Shown here piece after piece: positions 18,619 to 27,217 of a stretch of DNA of 64,000 bases; positions within the stretch are counted from its first letter, which is position 1; each line of letters begins with the position of its first letter. The translations under genes and the position numbers were made by a program. This DNA comes from Negativicoccus succinicivorans (GTDB taxonomy: Bacteria; Bacillota; Negativicutes; Veillonellales; Negativicoccaceae): contig NZ_JAHAJN010000004.1 of NCBI RefSeq assembly GCF_018372215.1, forward strand, positions 48,517-112,516. The letters are read 5' to 3'. A model generated the notes under the pieces. That model made no database searches and was not told the DNA's origin. It was given only the letters and a program-made list of their open reading frames with translations.

Positions 18619-19349
18619 CGCTTACGGCCTCCGGCATGCTGCGAAAGAAACGCGGCCACCGATTTATCTTCCGCGATGCCTTTCAGCAAGGTTTGCTCCG
18701 AATTTTCCATATGCCGTACCGCGATTTTGCGGGCGCGCGTCGCGTTGTGTTCGGCGATGGCTTCGACCAAATCGCGATGCTCCTGCCATGTATCCTGCAA
18801 CCGCCCCGGATAATGCAGCGATACGGAGCGGAAACGCGTCAACATTTCCCGTAAGTTATTGATGATTTCGATCAGGCGATTATTGCGGCTGGCCGTATAC
18901 AGAATTTGATGAAATTTAATATCCGTCTCGATAATACGGTCAATTTCCCCGTTCTCGATGTAATCGCCGATTTCCACGAGCAGGCGTTCGAGCTCTTCGA
19001 GTTCTTCCTCCGTGATGCGTTCCGCCGCCAAACCGGCTGCGAGTTCTTCGAGCGCCGTGCGGATTTCAAACACTTGGGAAATATCTTTCAGCGAAATGTC
19101 CGCGACATAGGTGCCGCGCCGCGGAATCATCACCACAAAACCTTCCGCTTCCAGTTCGCGCACCGCTTCGCGAATCGGCGTGCGCGAAACGCCGAGTTCA
19201 TCCGCCAGCTGTAATTCCATCAGGCGCTCACCGGGTTGTAAAGTACCGTTTTGAATGGCTGTGCGCAATGTTTCCGCGACGAGTTCACGCAACGGGCGAT
19301 ACGCGTCCAAGTGGATCGGCGCCAACCGTTCATGCGTTCGTTTTTTCAT
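18615..19349 (-). CDS. GntR-family transcriptional regulator (FadR subgroup)
   Basis: The 244-aa protein has an N-terminal winged helix-turn-helix (about residues 12-78; LADELGVSRTPIREAVRELEAEG is the recognition segment in two halves) and a C-terminal helical FCD ligand domain. FCD metal-ligand-like residues are visible in EIRTALEELAAGLAA, DIKFHQILYTASRNN and EHRDLVEAI. Such regulators respond to small carboxylic acids. It is embedded between ispE and the NUDIX gene, overlapping both by 4 nt, so the regulated genes are probably elsewhere or the operon itself. Confidence 0.9.
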   Translation of the reverse strand: MKKRTHERLAPIHLDAYRPLRELVAETLRTAIQNGTLQPGERLMELQLADELGVSRTPIREAVRELEAEGFVVMIPRRGTYVADISLKDISQVFEIRTALEELAAGLAAERITEEELEELERLLVEIGDYIENGEIDRIIETDIKFHQILYTASRNNRLIEIINNLREMLTRFRSVSLHYPGRLQDTWQEHRDLVEAIAEHNATRARKIAVRHMENSEQTLLKGIAEDKSVAAFLSQHAGGRKR

Positions 19350-20200
19350 CGATAACCGCCCCTCGTTTTAACTTGATAACTGCGCCAACCGCGCTGTTCC
19401 CGTTCGATTTGCCGCATCACGAAATACGCTTCGCGAGCCGTCGGCACCACCACGAAAAAGGCCGCGCCGGAGCCTGTCAGTGAATACGGGTAGCGCAGAT
19501 CGCGCAAAAATTTTGAAAGCTCCTGTAACTTCGGTTCCGTCGGCGCAAGCAGCGCCAAAAAATCATTGCCCAAACGTCGCCATACCATCTCTGGCCGTTG
19601 TCCCAATGCCGCGACCACGCCAGTCACATCGACTGTTCCCGCGAACGGCGTCGTATCGTAACGCGCGTACGCCTGCGCGCTTGCCACGCTGAGCGGCGGC
19701 ATGACAATGACCAGGTTCGTTTCGGGCAACTCCGGCAACGGCGTCAGCACATCGCCTTTTTCTCTGCCGCGGGCGCAACCGCCGAAAACGCAAAACGGCA
19801 CGTCACTCCCGAGTTGCCCCGCCAGCCATAACAGTTCCGCGTCCGTCAAACCGAGTTGCCAAAATCGGTTCAGACCGCGCAACACGGCGGCCGCGTCGCT
19901 GGAACCGCCGCCGAGACCGCTGCCCGCCGGAATCCGTTTATTGAGTTGAATCGCCACGCCTCGCCGTTGGCCGACATAACGGCGCACCAGCTGCGCCGCT
20001 TCCCATGCCAAATTGCCGGCGCCCAAGGGTAACGATAAATCATTGCAACGAAAAATCAGTTCATCGGCCGGACTGAAAAAAACGGAATCGCTTAACGTGA
20101 TGGAATGCATCACGGTATCAATATTGTGGTAGCCGTCCACGCGCCGGCCGGTAATGGCAAGCGCCAAATTAATTTTCGCGGGTGCCAATTCTTCCTGCAT
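19346..20200 (-). CDS. ispE: 4-diphosphocytidyl-2-C-methyl-D-erythritol kinase
   Basis: IspE phosphorylates CDP-ME in the MEP isoprenoid pathway. The 284-aa GHMP kinase has APAKINLAL (residues 7-15), the ATP loop PAGSGLGGGSSDAAAV and the C-terminal YSLTGSGAAFFVV motif. ATG 20200 is chosen over an in-frame upstream start because AGGTG lies 5 nt away and the kinase motif then falls at the usual distance. It is the first gene of ispE-gntR-nudix-mutY-metallophosphoesterase. The 188-nt gap to the divergent yitT gene shows no operator I can name. Confidence 0.95.
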   Translation of the reverse strand: MQEELAPAKINLALAITGRRVDGYHNIDTVMHSITLSDSVFFSPADELIFRCNDLSLPLGAGNLAWEAAQLVRRYVGQRRGVAIQLNKRIPAGSGLGGGSSDAAAVLRGLNRFWQLGLTDAELLWLAGQLGSDVPFCVFGGCARGREKGDVLTPLPELPETNLVIVMPPLSVASAQAYARYDTTPFAGTVDVTGVVAALGQRPEMVWRRLGNDFLALLAPTEPKLQELSKFLRDLRYPYSLTGSGAAFFVVVPTAREAYFVMRQIEREQRGWRSYQVKTRGGYR

Positions 20201-20388
20201 ACAGTCACCTGCCTCTAGCAAAAATCAATCGAATCGTATAAGATGATCTATAAGATATAGGTGTTTCCGGCGCCGTCCGAAAAGGGAGTTGCCGGTAAGT
20301 AAATGGTATTTTTTCGATACATCCGTTTCCTATTCAGTATACTCGAATTTAGCGGCGCTTACAATGAGAACGCGCTGAAAGGGGCTTT

Positions 20389-21381
20389 ATGCGCTCATTT
20401 CTACACACGCTTTTGATGGTCGCTGTCGGCTGCTTTATTTACGCGGTCGGTTTAAATATGTTTTATATTCCGCACAATTTACTTTCGGGCGGGATCACCG
20501 GCGTGGCGGTCACCATTTACTACCTGACCGGCATTTCCTTCGGTATCGCGAACTTGGTCATCAATATCCCGATGATTATTCTGTCGGTGTTGTATCTCGG
20601 CAAACGCTTTACTACCATTACGATCTACGGGACGGTCATGATGTCGGTCGCCGTCGATCTGCTCGCGCCGCTCGCGCGAACGATGTACATTCATGAGTCC
20701 GTGTTGTCCGCGGTCTTCGGCGGCGTCCTGATCGGCGTCGGCTCGGGTCTGATGTATCGCTACGACGGCAACTCCGGCGGACTGGATGTCGTCGCGGCCA
20801 TTGTGAAGAAAAAATATTCGCTGGAAATGGGCAGCGTTATCTTCGCCCTTAACGCCTGCATTATGGCGGCGGGCGCGATCATCTTCAACCTGGAGCTCGC
20901 GGTCCTGACGCTGGCGGGCATGTACACGCAATCGCTCGTCACCAATAAAGTGGTCATCGGTTTGAACCAACGCAAAACCGCCTATATTGTTTCCGAGCAC
21001 GCCGATGAAATCGCCGACGCGATCATTCGCGAAGTCGGCCGCGGCGTAACGATTCTCTACGGCGAAGGCGCGTTTACCAAAGGAATGCGCAAAGTCATCT
21101 TTGTCGTCATCAATTTGACGCAGATCGCGAAAATCAAAAAGTTGCTTGACGAGATCGATCCGCACGCGTTCATGTTCATTACGCCGACGGCGGATGTCAT
21201 GGGGCGCGGCTTTACCTCGCCGAAAACGCCTATCATTCCGCAGGAAGCGCAGTACTACCATGATGAATTCGGTCGACTGATCCGCAAGAAAACGCTGTTC
21301 CCCACCGAAAAACATCGGGTGCAGATCGCACCGCAAGCGGACAACGACAAAGAGTCGGAGCAAGCGATATCGAAAGAATAA
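20389..21381 (+). CDS. YitT family membrane protein (DUF161-DUF2179)
   Basis: The 330-aa protein has about five to six membrane helices in residues 1-190 (starting LHTLLMVAVGCFIYAVGLNMFYIPHNLLSGG, read in pieces) with the family stretch GNSGGLDVVAAI. It ends with a cytoplasmic DUF2179 domain (about 200-285) containing GRGVTILYGEGAFTK and PHAFMFITPTADVMGRGF. Length exceeds the usual 280-290 because of a charged tail of about 45 residues. Function is unknown. It is a monocistronic gene bounded by a shared terminator. Confidence 0.9.
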   Translation: MRSFLHTLLMVAVGCFIYAVGLNMFYIPHNLLSGGITGVAVTIYYLTGISFGIANLVINIPMIILSVLYLGKRFTTITIYGTVMMSVAVDLLAPLARTMYIHESVLSAVFGGVLIGVGSGLMYRYDGNSGGLDVVAAIVKKKYSLEMGSVIFALNACIMAAGAIIFNLELAVLTLAGMYTQSLVTNKVVIGLNQRKTAYIVSEHADEIADAIIREVGRGVTILYGEGAFTKGMRKVIFVVINLTQIAKIKKLLDEIDPHAFMFITPTADVMGRGFTSPKTPIIPQEAQYYHDEFGRLIRKKTLFPTEKHRVQIAPQADNDKESEQAISKE

Positions 21382-21384
21382 AAA

Positions 21385-21416
21385 TAAAAAAGAATCCCGC
21401 TCGGGATTCTTTTTTA
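21385..21416. terminator. bidirectional terminator between yitT-like gene and tmk
   Basis: Stem AAGAATCCCG/CGGGATTCTT flanked by A6 and T6. Confidence 0.85.
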
Positions 21417-21424
21417 TTGCTCAT

Positions 21425-22102
21425 TTAACGTTTTCCCGTCACGTACGCCAGTACCTTGGCGTGTATTTCTTCCACCGTCAACAGACGGTCGCCGTCCGTG
21501 CAGCGGATCCGCACCCAGCCGTAATGCGGCGCCAAAAGATCGTAGGCGGCATAGCAGCGCGCCAAATATTCACGATCCGCTTCGTGGATGTCGGTCGCTT
21601 GCGCGTCCTGATCTTTATTTTGCGCGCGCGCCGCCAATAACTTCTCGGAAACGTCACGCGGAATATCGAGCAAAATGACGAGGTCGGGACGCGGCAATGC
21701 AAGCGTGCCGTATTCAAACGCGTCCAGCCATTGCAAAAATTCGCGTTTTTCTTTCGTGCTGCGCAACTTGGTCATCTGATGCACCATGTTGGACGTCACG
21801 TAACGATCGGCGACTACCGTGCCACCCGCTTCATAAAACGCGCCCCAGTCGCTTTTATACGACGCGTAACGGTCGACCGCGTACAAGGTGGAGGCCGCGT
21901 ACGGGCTCACATCATCCGGATGCGCGCCGAATGCACCGGCCAGGTACATGCGCACCGGCCCCGCCGCCGGACTCTCATAGTTCGGAAAGGTGACGCTTTT
22001 GACCTGCTCGCCGCGCGCCGCCAGCGCTTCTTTTAACAGCGTCGCCTGCGTGGCTTTCCCGCTGCCGTCAGCGCCTTCGAAAACAATCAAACGTCCTTTC
22101 AT
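21425..22102 (-). CDS. tmk: dTMP kinase
   Basis: Tmk phosphorylates dTMP to dTDP. The 225-aa protein has the P-loop FEGADGSGKATQ (residues 8-19), DRYVTSNMVHQ for the dTMP site (Asp-Arg pair), and a lid region rich in basic residues (AARAQNKDQ). ATG 22102 is chosen with GGGAGG 7 nt upstream. The P-loop reading GKATQ rather than GKTTQ, with two long insertions, puts it in the longer anaerobe-type dTMP kinase group. It is the third gene of nudix-arsC-like-tmk, all joined by 4-nt overlaps. Confidence 0.92.
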   Translation of the reverse strand: MKGRLIVFEGADGSGKATQATLLKEALAARGEQVKSVTFPNYESPAAGPVRMYLAGAFGAHPDDVSPYAASTLYAVDRYASYKSDWGAFYEAGGTVVADRYVTSNMVHQMTKLRSTKEKREFLQWLDAFEYGTLALPRPDLVILLDIPRDVSEKLLAARAQNKDQDAQATDIHEADREYLARCYAAYDLLAPHYGWVRIRCTDGDRLLTVEEIHAKVLAYVTGKR

Positions 22103-22440
22103 TTCGCTTCCTCCCGCGCCATTTCCTGCCAACGCTCGGGAGCCATGCCGCTCGCGGCCTGCGTTTTCGTGCGGACAATGGGAAGCTCCAAAACCAGCGG
22201 TTCTCGCAACGCGAGTGCCAGCGGATCAAAACTCTCGCCCGGACGCACCGCGGCGCGAAAGGCTTTCCCTTCCCGATCCAGCGGCAAGGTTTTCAGGCGA
22301 CTGCGAATATTTTCCAGCTCGCTGCGGCTGAGTCCTTTTTCCGTCAGATCCCGCCATTGAAACGCGATGCGCCGTTCCTTAAAAAAGCGTAGCGCGTGTT
22401 GCGTGGCGCGATTCTTTTTCGTACCGATAATTTGAATCAT
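22099..22440 (-). CDS. ArsC/Spx-family thioredoxin-fold protein lacking the catalytic Cys
   Basis: The 113-aa product begins at ATG 22440, with GGGAG 8 nt upstream and a 4-nt overlap with the NUDIX gene. Fold markers of the ArsC/Spx/YffB family are IQIIGTKKNRATQHALRFF at the N-terminus, the RDLTEKGLS turn and the final PIVRTKTQAASGMAPERW. The position where ArsC/Spx carry Cys (CxxC or CxxS after the first strand) reads KNRAT, so redox chemistry through that Cys is excluded. The role is unknown; the tight operon with tmk may reflect only co-expression. Confidence 0.8.
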   Translation of the reverse strand: MIQIIGTKKNRATQHALRFFKERRIAFQWRDLTEKGLSRSELENIRSRLKTLPLDREGKAFRAAVRPGESFDPLALALREPLVLELPIVRTKTQAASGMAPERWQEMAREEAK

Positions 22441-22901
22441 TTGTTTTCTCCCACCAGTTCCTGCGCCAGTTTCGCCGCCTGCGCCAATTGCGCCGGTCGA
22501 ATTTGCGCGAGCGCCTTGCGCAACGACGCGTGCAAAGGATACTCGGCGAGCTCTTCCGGAAGCACCCAACGGTACGCCAAATGTTCAAAGGAAAGAGTCA
22601 CCTTCTCCGTATCGGAACGGCAAATAAACATGACTCCGGTCAACGGCCGCACAGGATGCCGACGAAAATTCCACAGGCCGACCGGTCCTAAAATATGCAC
22701 GGTAAGACCGGTTTCCTCTTTGACTTCCCGCCGTAACGCCGCCGCGAAATCTTCGCCGAACTCCAATCCGCCGCCGGGAAATTCCCATGGATGACGGCCG
22801 GGACGATCCTTTTTTTGTAAAATTAAAATTCGTCCGCGGTGCCAAATGATCGCCTTAACGGACATGCCCATCGTCCGTTGGCGAGGCTGTTTTCGCTGCA
22901 T
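22437..22901 (-). CDS. NUDIX hydrolase
   Basis: The 154-aa protein has a Nudix box GGGLEFGEDFAAALRREV followed by KEETGL (residues about 42-65), with all catalytic Glu/Arg positions kept. The HPWEFPGGG context resembles the broad ADP-ribose/nucleotide-sugar or MutT-like group, so substrate is open. An alternative start at M11 or M13 is possible; GGAGAATC lies upstream of the first ATG. It is the first gene of the tmk operon, and the terminator of the preceding 65-aa gene lies just upstream. Confidence 0.85.
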   Translation of the reverse strand: MQRKQPRQRTMGMSVKAIIWHRGRILILQKKDRPGRHPWEFPGGGLEFGEDFAAALRREVKEETGLTVHILGPVGLWNFRRHPVRPLTGVMFICRSDTEKVTLSFEHLAYRWVLPEELAEYPLHASLRKALAQIRPAQLAQAAKLAQELVGENK

Positions 22902-22913
22902 GATTCTCCTTGT

Positions 22914-22947
22914 AAAAAAACGTCCATGCCGTTCGGCATAGACGTTT
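22914..22947 (-). terminator. terminator of the 65-aa small protein gene
   Basis: Stem CGTC-ATGCC/GGCAT-GACG with loop GTTC and a T7 run on the minus strand, 12 nt after the stop. Confidence 0.8.
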
Positions 22948-22958
22948 CAGGTTACCTG

Positions 22959-23156
22959 TTACTTGCTATAGTTAGCGACATAATCGGTTCCCAGTCGCAC
23001 ATATTGTTCGAGTACATTCGCCACGCGACGCAACGCCGCGCGATTCAATTGATGTAACGTTCGACCATGAGTGACGGACCGAATGAGCTCGCTGATTTCA
23101 AACCCGGTGTAACCGAGTACCGCCAACTGACTTGTCAGGGTATTAATCTTGCTCAT
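22959..23156 (-). CDS. small protein of unknown function, separate transcription unit
   Basis: This 65-aa protein has a very strong ribosome site (GAAGGAGG 7 nt before ATG 23156), a consensus promoter and its own terminator, so it is expressed. It has no signal peptide or membrane helix. It looks wholly alpha-helical: a TLTSQLAVLGY start, then an amphipathic ALRRVANVLEQYVRLG segment. Charge is slightly basic. I do not recognise the family. The long transcription investment for 65 codons suggests an abundant regulatory or structural small protein. Confidence 0.78.
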   Translation of the reverse strand: MSKINTLTSQLAVLGYTGFEISELIRSVTHGRTLHQLNRAALRRVANVLEQYVRLGTDYVANYSK

Positions 23157-23180
23157 GTTCCTACCTCCTTCATGCTTTCG

Positions 23181-23239
23181 CTACATATGTTCCTTTATGT
23201 AGTGGAGATAGTATAACCCAAAATAAGAACAGTTGTCAA
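23181..23239 (-). promoter_or_regulatory. promoter and 5'-terminal hairpin of the 65-aa gene
   Basis: TTGACA (23234-23239) and TATACT (23210-23215) with an 18-nt spacer. The predicted transcript begins with the inverted repeat CTACATA/TATGTAG (23181-23202), a possible RNA-stabilising stem or an operator. Confidence 0.7.
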
Positions 23240-23240
23240 T

Positions 23241-23816
23241 TCAGCGCGCGCGTTTGAGCGGGTTGAAACGATTCATCGCCAGATCCATGCCGAGCGTGCA
23301 GATGCCGACTGCCGCCTCAGCCGCCTGTTGAACCCCTTCCGCCAGCGCCGCCGCGTCATCTTCCTGCGGACGCGCCAGCACATGATCAATGACGGTCCAG
23401 CCGGGTTGCGGCCGACCGATACCGATGCGAACATGCGGAAATTGATCGGTGCCCAAATGCGCAATCACCGATTTCATGCCATTGTGTCCGCCGGCGGACC
23501 CTTTGACCCGCAGTCGCAACTGACCGACGGGCAAATCCATATCATCATAAATCACAACTACATCTGCCGGTGAAAGCTTGTAATAGCGCATGAGCGGGCC
23601 GACCGCGTCGCCGCTCAAATTCATAAACGTTTGCGGCATGACCAGCATCACCTTTTCACCGTCGACGTTAATCGTCGCGGTATGCGCCTGATGCTCCTCT
23701 TTCCAACGCGTCACGCCGTATTTTTCAGCAATCGCCGCGACCGCCATGAAACCGGCGTTATGACGCGTACCGGCGTACTTGCTGCCGGGATTTCCCAAGC
23801 CTACAATCAACTGCAA
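23241..23816 (-). CDS. pth: peptidyl-tRNA hydrolase
   Basis: Pth releases peptides from prematurely dissociated peptidyl-tRNA. The 191-aa protein has GLGNPGSKYAGTRHNAGF with the catalytic His20, the MPQTFMNLSG motif, DDMDLPVGQLRLR and the GGHNGMKSV loop. Length is typical. It is the last gene of purR-glmU-prs-pth and starts 9 nt after prs; the order prs-pth is common in Firmicutes. Confidence 0.96.
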   Translation of the reverse strand: MQLIVGLGNPGSKYAGTRHNAGFMAVAAIAEKYGVTRWKEEHQAHTATINVDGEKVMLVMPQTFMNLSGDAVGPLMRYYKLSPADVVVIYDDMDLPVGQLRLRVKGSAGGHNGMKSVIAHLGTDQFPHVRIGIGRPQPGWTVIDHVLARPQEDDAAALAEGVQQAAEAAVGICTLGMDLAMNRFNPLKRAR

Positions 23817-23825
23817 AACAAACCT

Positions 23826-24779
23826 CTATTTATCAAACAGTTTGCTGACGGAAACATTGTGGAAAATCCGCATGATCGCTTCGCCCAAGAGCGGCGCGAC
23901 CGAAAGTTGCGTGATATTCGGCAGTTGTTTTTCCGCCGCAACCGGAATCGTATTCGTAATCATAAGTTCTTTAATATTCGACGCCGCCAGACGCTCCGTC
24001 GCCGGATCGGTCAGTACCGGATGCGTACAGGCCGCGCGTACGGATTTCGCGCCGAAACGCTGCAATGCTTTCGCGCCTTCCACCAAGGATCCCGCGGTAT
24101 CGACGATATCATCGACGATAATACAGTTTTTGCCTTCGACGGAACCGATCAGGTTCATGACTTCGGCCACGCCCGGACGCGGACGCCGTTTTTCAATGAT
24201 CGCAATCGGCGCGCCGACGCGGTCCGCCAAGTCGCGGGCGCGAGTGACGCCGCCTAAGTCGGGCGAAACAATCATCAAATCAGGAATGTCCTGTTTACGG
24301 ATGTGTTTCGCTAAAATCGAAGCGGCCTTCAAGTGGTCCACAGGAATATCGAAGAATCCCTGAATTTGACCCGCGTGCAGATCAATCGTGACAAGACGGG
24401 TAATGCCGGAACGCTGCATGAGATCCGCCACGAGTTTCGCGGTGATCGGTTCACGGCCGCGCGTTTTGCGATCCTGGCGCGCATAACCGTAGTAGGGAAC
24501 GACCGCGGTGATGTGACGAGCCGAGGCGCGTCGTAACGCGTCCGCCATGATGAACAGTTCCATCAGGTTATCATTGGCGGGCGTACCCGTCGGTTGAATC
24601 AGGAAGACATCCGTCCCCCGCACGCTTTCATCAATCATGACCTGGATTTCACCGTTATTGAACCGACCGCAGAATGCTTTGCCGACCGGAATGCCGATAT
24701 AGTCCGCGACCTCCTGGGCCAATTCCGGATGTGCCGTTCCGGTGAATAACTTCAGTTGTTTTCCTGTTTCGACTGACAT
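23826..24779 (-). CDS. prs: ribose-phosphate pyrophosphokinase
   Basis: Prs makes PRPP from ribose-5-phosphate and ATP for purine, pyrimidine, His and Trp synthesis. The 317-aa class I enzyme shows the flexible-loop region YYGYARQDRK, the metal/ATP segment TIDLHAGQIQGFF and the PRPP loop CIIVDDIVDTAGS. AAGGAG lies 7 nt ahead of ATG 24779. PRPP is also the effector of PurR, whose gene is two places upstream in the same operon. Confidence 0.97.
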   Translation of the reverse strand: MSVETGKQLKLFTGTAHPELAQEVADYIGIPVGKAFCGRFNNGEIQVMIDESVRGTDVFLIQPTGTPANDNLMELFIMADALRRASARHITAVVPYYGYARQDRKTRGREPITAKLVADLMQRSGITRLVTIDLHAGQIQGFFDIPVDHLKAASILAKHIRKQDIPDLMIVSPDLGGVTRARDLADRVGAPIAIIEKRRPRPGVAEVMNLIGSVEGKNCIIVDDIVDTAGSLVEGAKALQRFGAKSVRAACTHPVLTDPATERLAASNIKELMITNTIPVAAEKQLPNITQLSVAPLLGEAIMRIFHNVSVSKLFDK

Positions 24780-24792
24780 GGTGTGATCTCCT

Positions 24793-26163
24793 TTATTTTG
24801 TTTCTTCCGCTTTCTTTACCCAATCTTCTTTGACAAATTGCCGAGCGCGCGCTACGGCGAGCGCCTTTTCCGGAACGTCCTTGGTAATCGTCGAACCCGC
24901 GCCGATATACGCGTCGCGGCCGATGACAACCGGCGCTACCAGATTGCTGTTGCAGCCGACGAACGCTCCGTCTTTAATCGTCGTGCGATACTTCTTGTGA
25001 CCGTCGTAATTCACGGTAATGGTACCGCAGCCGATGTTGACCCCGCCGCCGATATCGCTGTCGCCGAGATAACTCAGATGCGGCAATTTGGTGCCTTCGC
25101 CGACGGTGCTGTTTTTCACTTCGACGAAGTTGCCGACTTTGACATGATCCGCGATCCGCGTATGCGGCCGCAAATGAACATACGGGCCGATCTCGCAACC
25201 GCTGCCGACGCTCGCTTCATGCGCGTACGTGCGATGCAAGTGCGAGTCGTCGCCGACCGTCGTGCGATCGAGTTCCGTATCCGGACCGATATGGCAACCG
25301 CTGCCGACAACCGTGCCGCGGCGCAAAATCGTTCCCGGCTCGAGAATCGTATCTTGGCCGACACGAACGTCTGCATCCACATAGGTGCGCGCCGGATCGA
25401 TCAGCGTCACGCCCTGCGCCATCAGTTCCGCGTTTTTGCGCTGCCGCAAAATCGCTTCCGCCTGCGCCAATTGCGCGCGTGAATTCACGCCGAGCGTTTC
25501 ATCGCTGTCCGCGCAGGTCGCCGCCGTCACTATTTCGCCGGCGCTGACCAGAAAATCAATGACATCGGTCAAATAGTATTCGCCTTGCGCGTTGTCATTG
25601 GTAATCCGCTGCAACTGCGGCCACAGCTTGCGGGCGTCAAAGCAGTACGTGCCGGTATTGACTTCCGCGACTTTTTTCTCTTCCGGCGACGCGTCCTTTT
25701 CTTCGACAATTTTGAGCACGTTCTGCGCCGCATCGCGAATAATCCGGCCGTACCCCGTCGGATCGGCGAACGTCGTCGTCAAAATCGTCGCCGCCGCCTG
25801 CTGTCTGGCATGCGTCGCGATCAGCTCCCGCAACGTTTCGGCGCGCAAAAGCGGTGTATCACCGCAGATGACGAGCACCGTTTCCGCGTCTTGTAACGCC
25901 GCTTGCGCGAGCATGAGAGCATGGCCCGTTCCCAACTGTTCGGCTTGCTCAACGTAATGATACGCCGAACCGAGACGCTCGGCAACCCGGTCGCCGCCGA
26001 AACCGACAATTACTACCGCGTCGTCTGCTCCCGCCGCCTTCGCGCTCCGCAATACATGGGACACCATCGGTACGCCGCCGACTTCGTGCAACACTTTCGG
26101 TTGCCGCGATTTCATGCGCGTGCCTTTGCCTGCGGCCAAAACCGTCGCCACAAGTTTACTCAT
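24793..26163 (-). CDS. glmU: bifunctional UDP-N-acetylglucosamine pyrophosphorylase / glucosamine-1-P acetyltransferase
   Basis: GlmU acetylates GlcN-1-P and couples it to UTP, giving UDP-GlcNAc. The 456-aa protein has the uridylyltransferase loop LAAGKGTRMKS (residues 8-18), GTGHAL, and EVNTGTYCF, then from about 250 a left-handed beta-helix of hexapeptide repeats with the acetyl-CoA region ending NIGCGTITVNYDG. It overlaps purR by 8 nt. GlmM (44 kb) and GlmS (50 kb) in the window complete the pathway. Confidence 0.97.
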   Translation of the reverse strand: MSKLVATVLAAGKGTRMKSRQPKVLHEVGGVPMVSHVLRSAKAAGADDAVVIVGFGGDRVAERLGSAYHYVEQAEQLGTGHALMLAQAALQDAETVLVICGDTPLLRAETLRELIATHARQQAAATILTTTFADPTGYGRIIRDAAQNVLKIVEEKDASPEEKKVAEVNTGTYCFDARKLWPQLQRITNDNAQGEYYLTDVIDFLVSAGEIVTAATCADSDETLGVNSRAQLAQAEAILRQRKNAELMAQGVTLIDPARTYVDADVRVGQDTILEPGTILRRGTVVGSGCHIGPDTELDRTTVGDDSHLHRTYAHEASVGSGCEIGPYVHLRPHTRIADHVKVGNFVEVKNSTVGEGTKLPHLSYLGDSDIGGGVNIGCGTITVNYDGHKKYRTTIKDGAFVGCNSNLVAPVVIGRDAYIGAGSTITKDVPEKALAVARARQFVKEDWVKKAEETK

Positions 26164-26989
26164 TCATTTCCTCCTCCGGTTCCAACTGAGGGCGAATTCT
26201 GACATGCCGTTCCACTTCATCGACGCCTTCCAGCACCAGTAAAGGCATATAGTCGCCGGTCATTTTCTCCCGCGGCTCCGCGGTGGCGACCAATACGCCG
26301 ACCCCGACCGTCTGTGAACCCGATTCGTAGACAAGCTCTTTCATACCTTTCGCGGTGCCGCCGGCCTTCATGAAATCATCGATGATCAACACCCGTTGAT
26401 TCGGCGCGAGCGCCCGCTTGGTAAGCGACATCGTCTGAATTCGTTTGGTGGAACCCGAAACGTAGTTAATGCTGATTGCCGATCCTTCCGTCACGCGGCT
26501 GTCGCGCCGCGCGATGACCAGCGGTTTGTTAAATGCCCGCGCCACCATCATGGCCGGCAGGATCCCTTTTGTCTCCACTGTCATAATGCAGTCCGGATGC
26601 GTGGCGGCAAAGCGGGTCATGAAAATTTCCCCCACTGCCGACATCCATTGCCAGTCGTACAAAATATCCGACATGTACAAAAATCCGCCCGCGATAATCC
26701 GATCGCCGCTTTCGAGTTTCGCCGCCATGGTTTCCAATACCTGATTGGCGGCGCGCCCCTTCCGATACGGGATGTAACGCACCCCGCCGGCCGCGCCGAA
26801 AACGGTCTCCAGCGATCCCAGCCGATACGCGTCAAAAGCGCGGCGTACCGACAGCAGATCTTCGCTCAATGTCGATTTGGCAATGCCGAAATAATCGCAA
26901 AAAAAAGACAAAGGGATCAGCTCATGCGGACGGTCCGCCAACATTTTAGTCAGCGCCGCCATACGTTCGACACGTCGAAGTTTTGGCAT
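26156..26989 (-). CDS. purR: pur operon repressor PurR
   Basis: Firmicute-type PurR pairs an N-terminal winged helix (about residues 1-75, RRVERMAALTKML then SFFCDYFGIAKSTLSEDL) with a phosphoribosyltransferase-like effector domain (PRPP motif VLIIDDFMKAGGTAKGM). The 277-aa start at ATG 26989 has AGAGGTGA 6 nt upstream. It represses purine genes when PRPP is low. It heads purR-glmU-prs-pth, and upstream DNA holds two copies of CGAACGTT that could be PurBox-like operators for self-control. Confidence 0.94.
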   Translation of the reverse strand: MPKLRRVERMAALTKMLADRPHELIPLSFFCDYFGIAKSTLSEDLLSVRRAFDAYRLGSLETVFGAAGGVRYIPYRKGRAANQVLETMAAKLESGDRIIAGGFLYMSDILYDWQWMSAVGEIFMTRFAATHPDCIMTVETKGILPAMMVARAFNKPLVIARRDSRVTEGSAISINYVSGSTKRIQTMSLTKRALAPNQRVLIIDDFMKAGGTAKGMKELVYESGSQTVGVGVLVATAEPREKMTGDYMPLLVLEGVDEVERHVRIRPQLEPEEEMNE

Positions 26990-27014
26990 GAGATCACCTC
27001 TCTTCTGTAAGTAT

Positions 27015-27135
27015 AGAATAGCATACTCATCACTAATTTTCATCAAAAAGTAGAATGAATTTATATTTTTTTCGCAAAGTATTCGCACAATTACGAACGT
27101 TCGCTTAATTTCGCTCATTGAGAAGGGCGAACGTT
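27015..27135 (-). promoter_or_regulatory. purR promoter region with repeated CGAACGTT
   Basis: Extended -10 TGCTATTCT (27015-27020 for the hexamer). Upstream, CGAACGTT occurs at 27094-27101 (inside the palindrome CGAACGTTCG) and again at 27128-27135, 34 nt apart. It resembles the CGAAC core of PurBoxes without matching the full Bacillus consensus. Confidence 0.45.
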
Positions 27136-27181
27136 ACCGATCCGCGGCGCGTAACAGCGAAAATTTCTGATTTGCGGACGC

Positions 27182-27206
27182 AAAAAACCGGCCCGAAGGC
27201 CGGTTT
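27182..27206 (-). terminator. terminator of the OmpH-like gene
   Basis: Stem AAACCGGCC/GGCCGGTTT with loop TTCG on the minus strand followed by T-run; 12 nt after the stop. Confidence 0.85.
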
Positions 27207-27217
27207 AATGAATCTGC

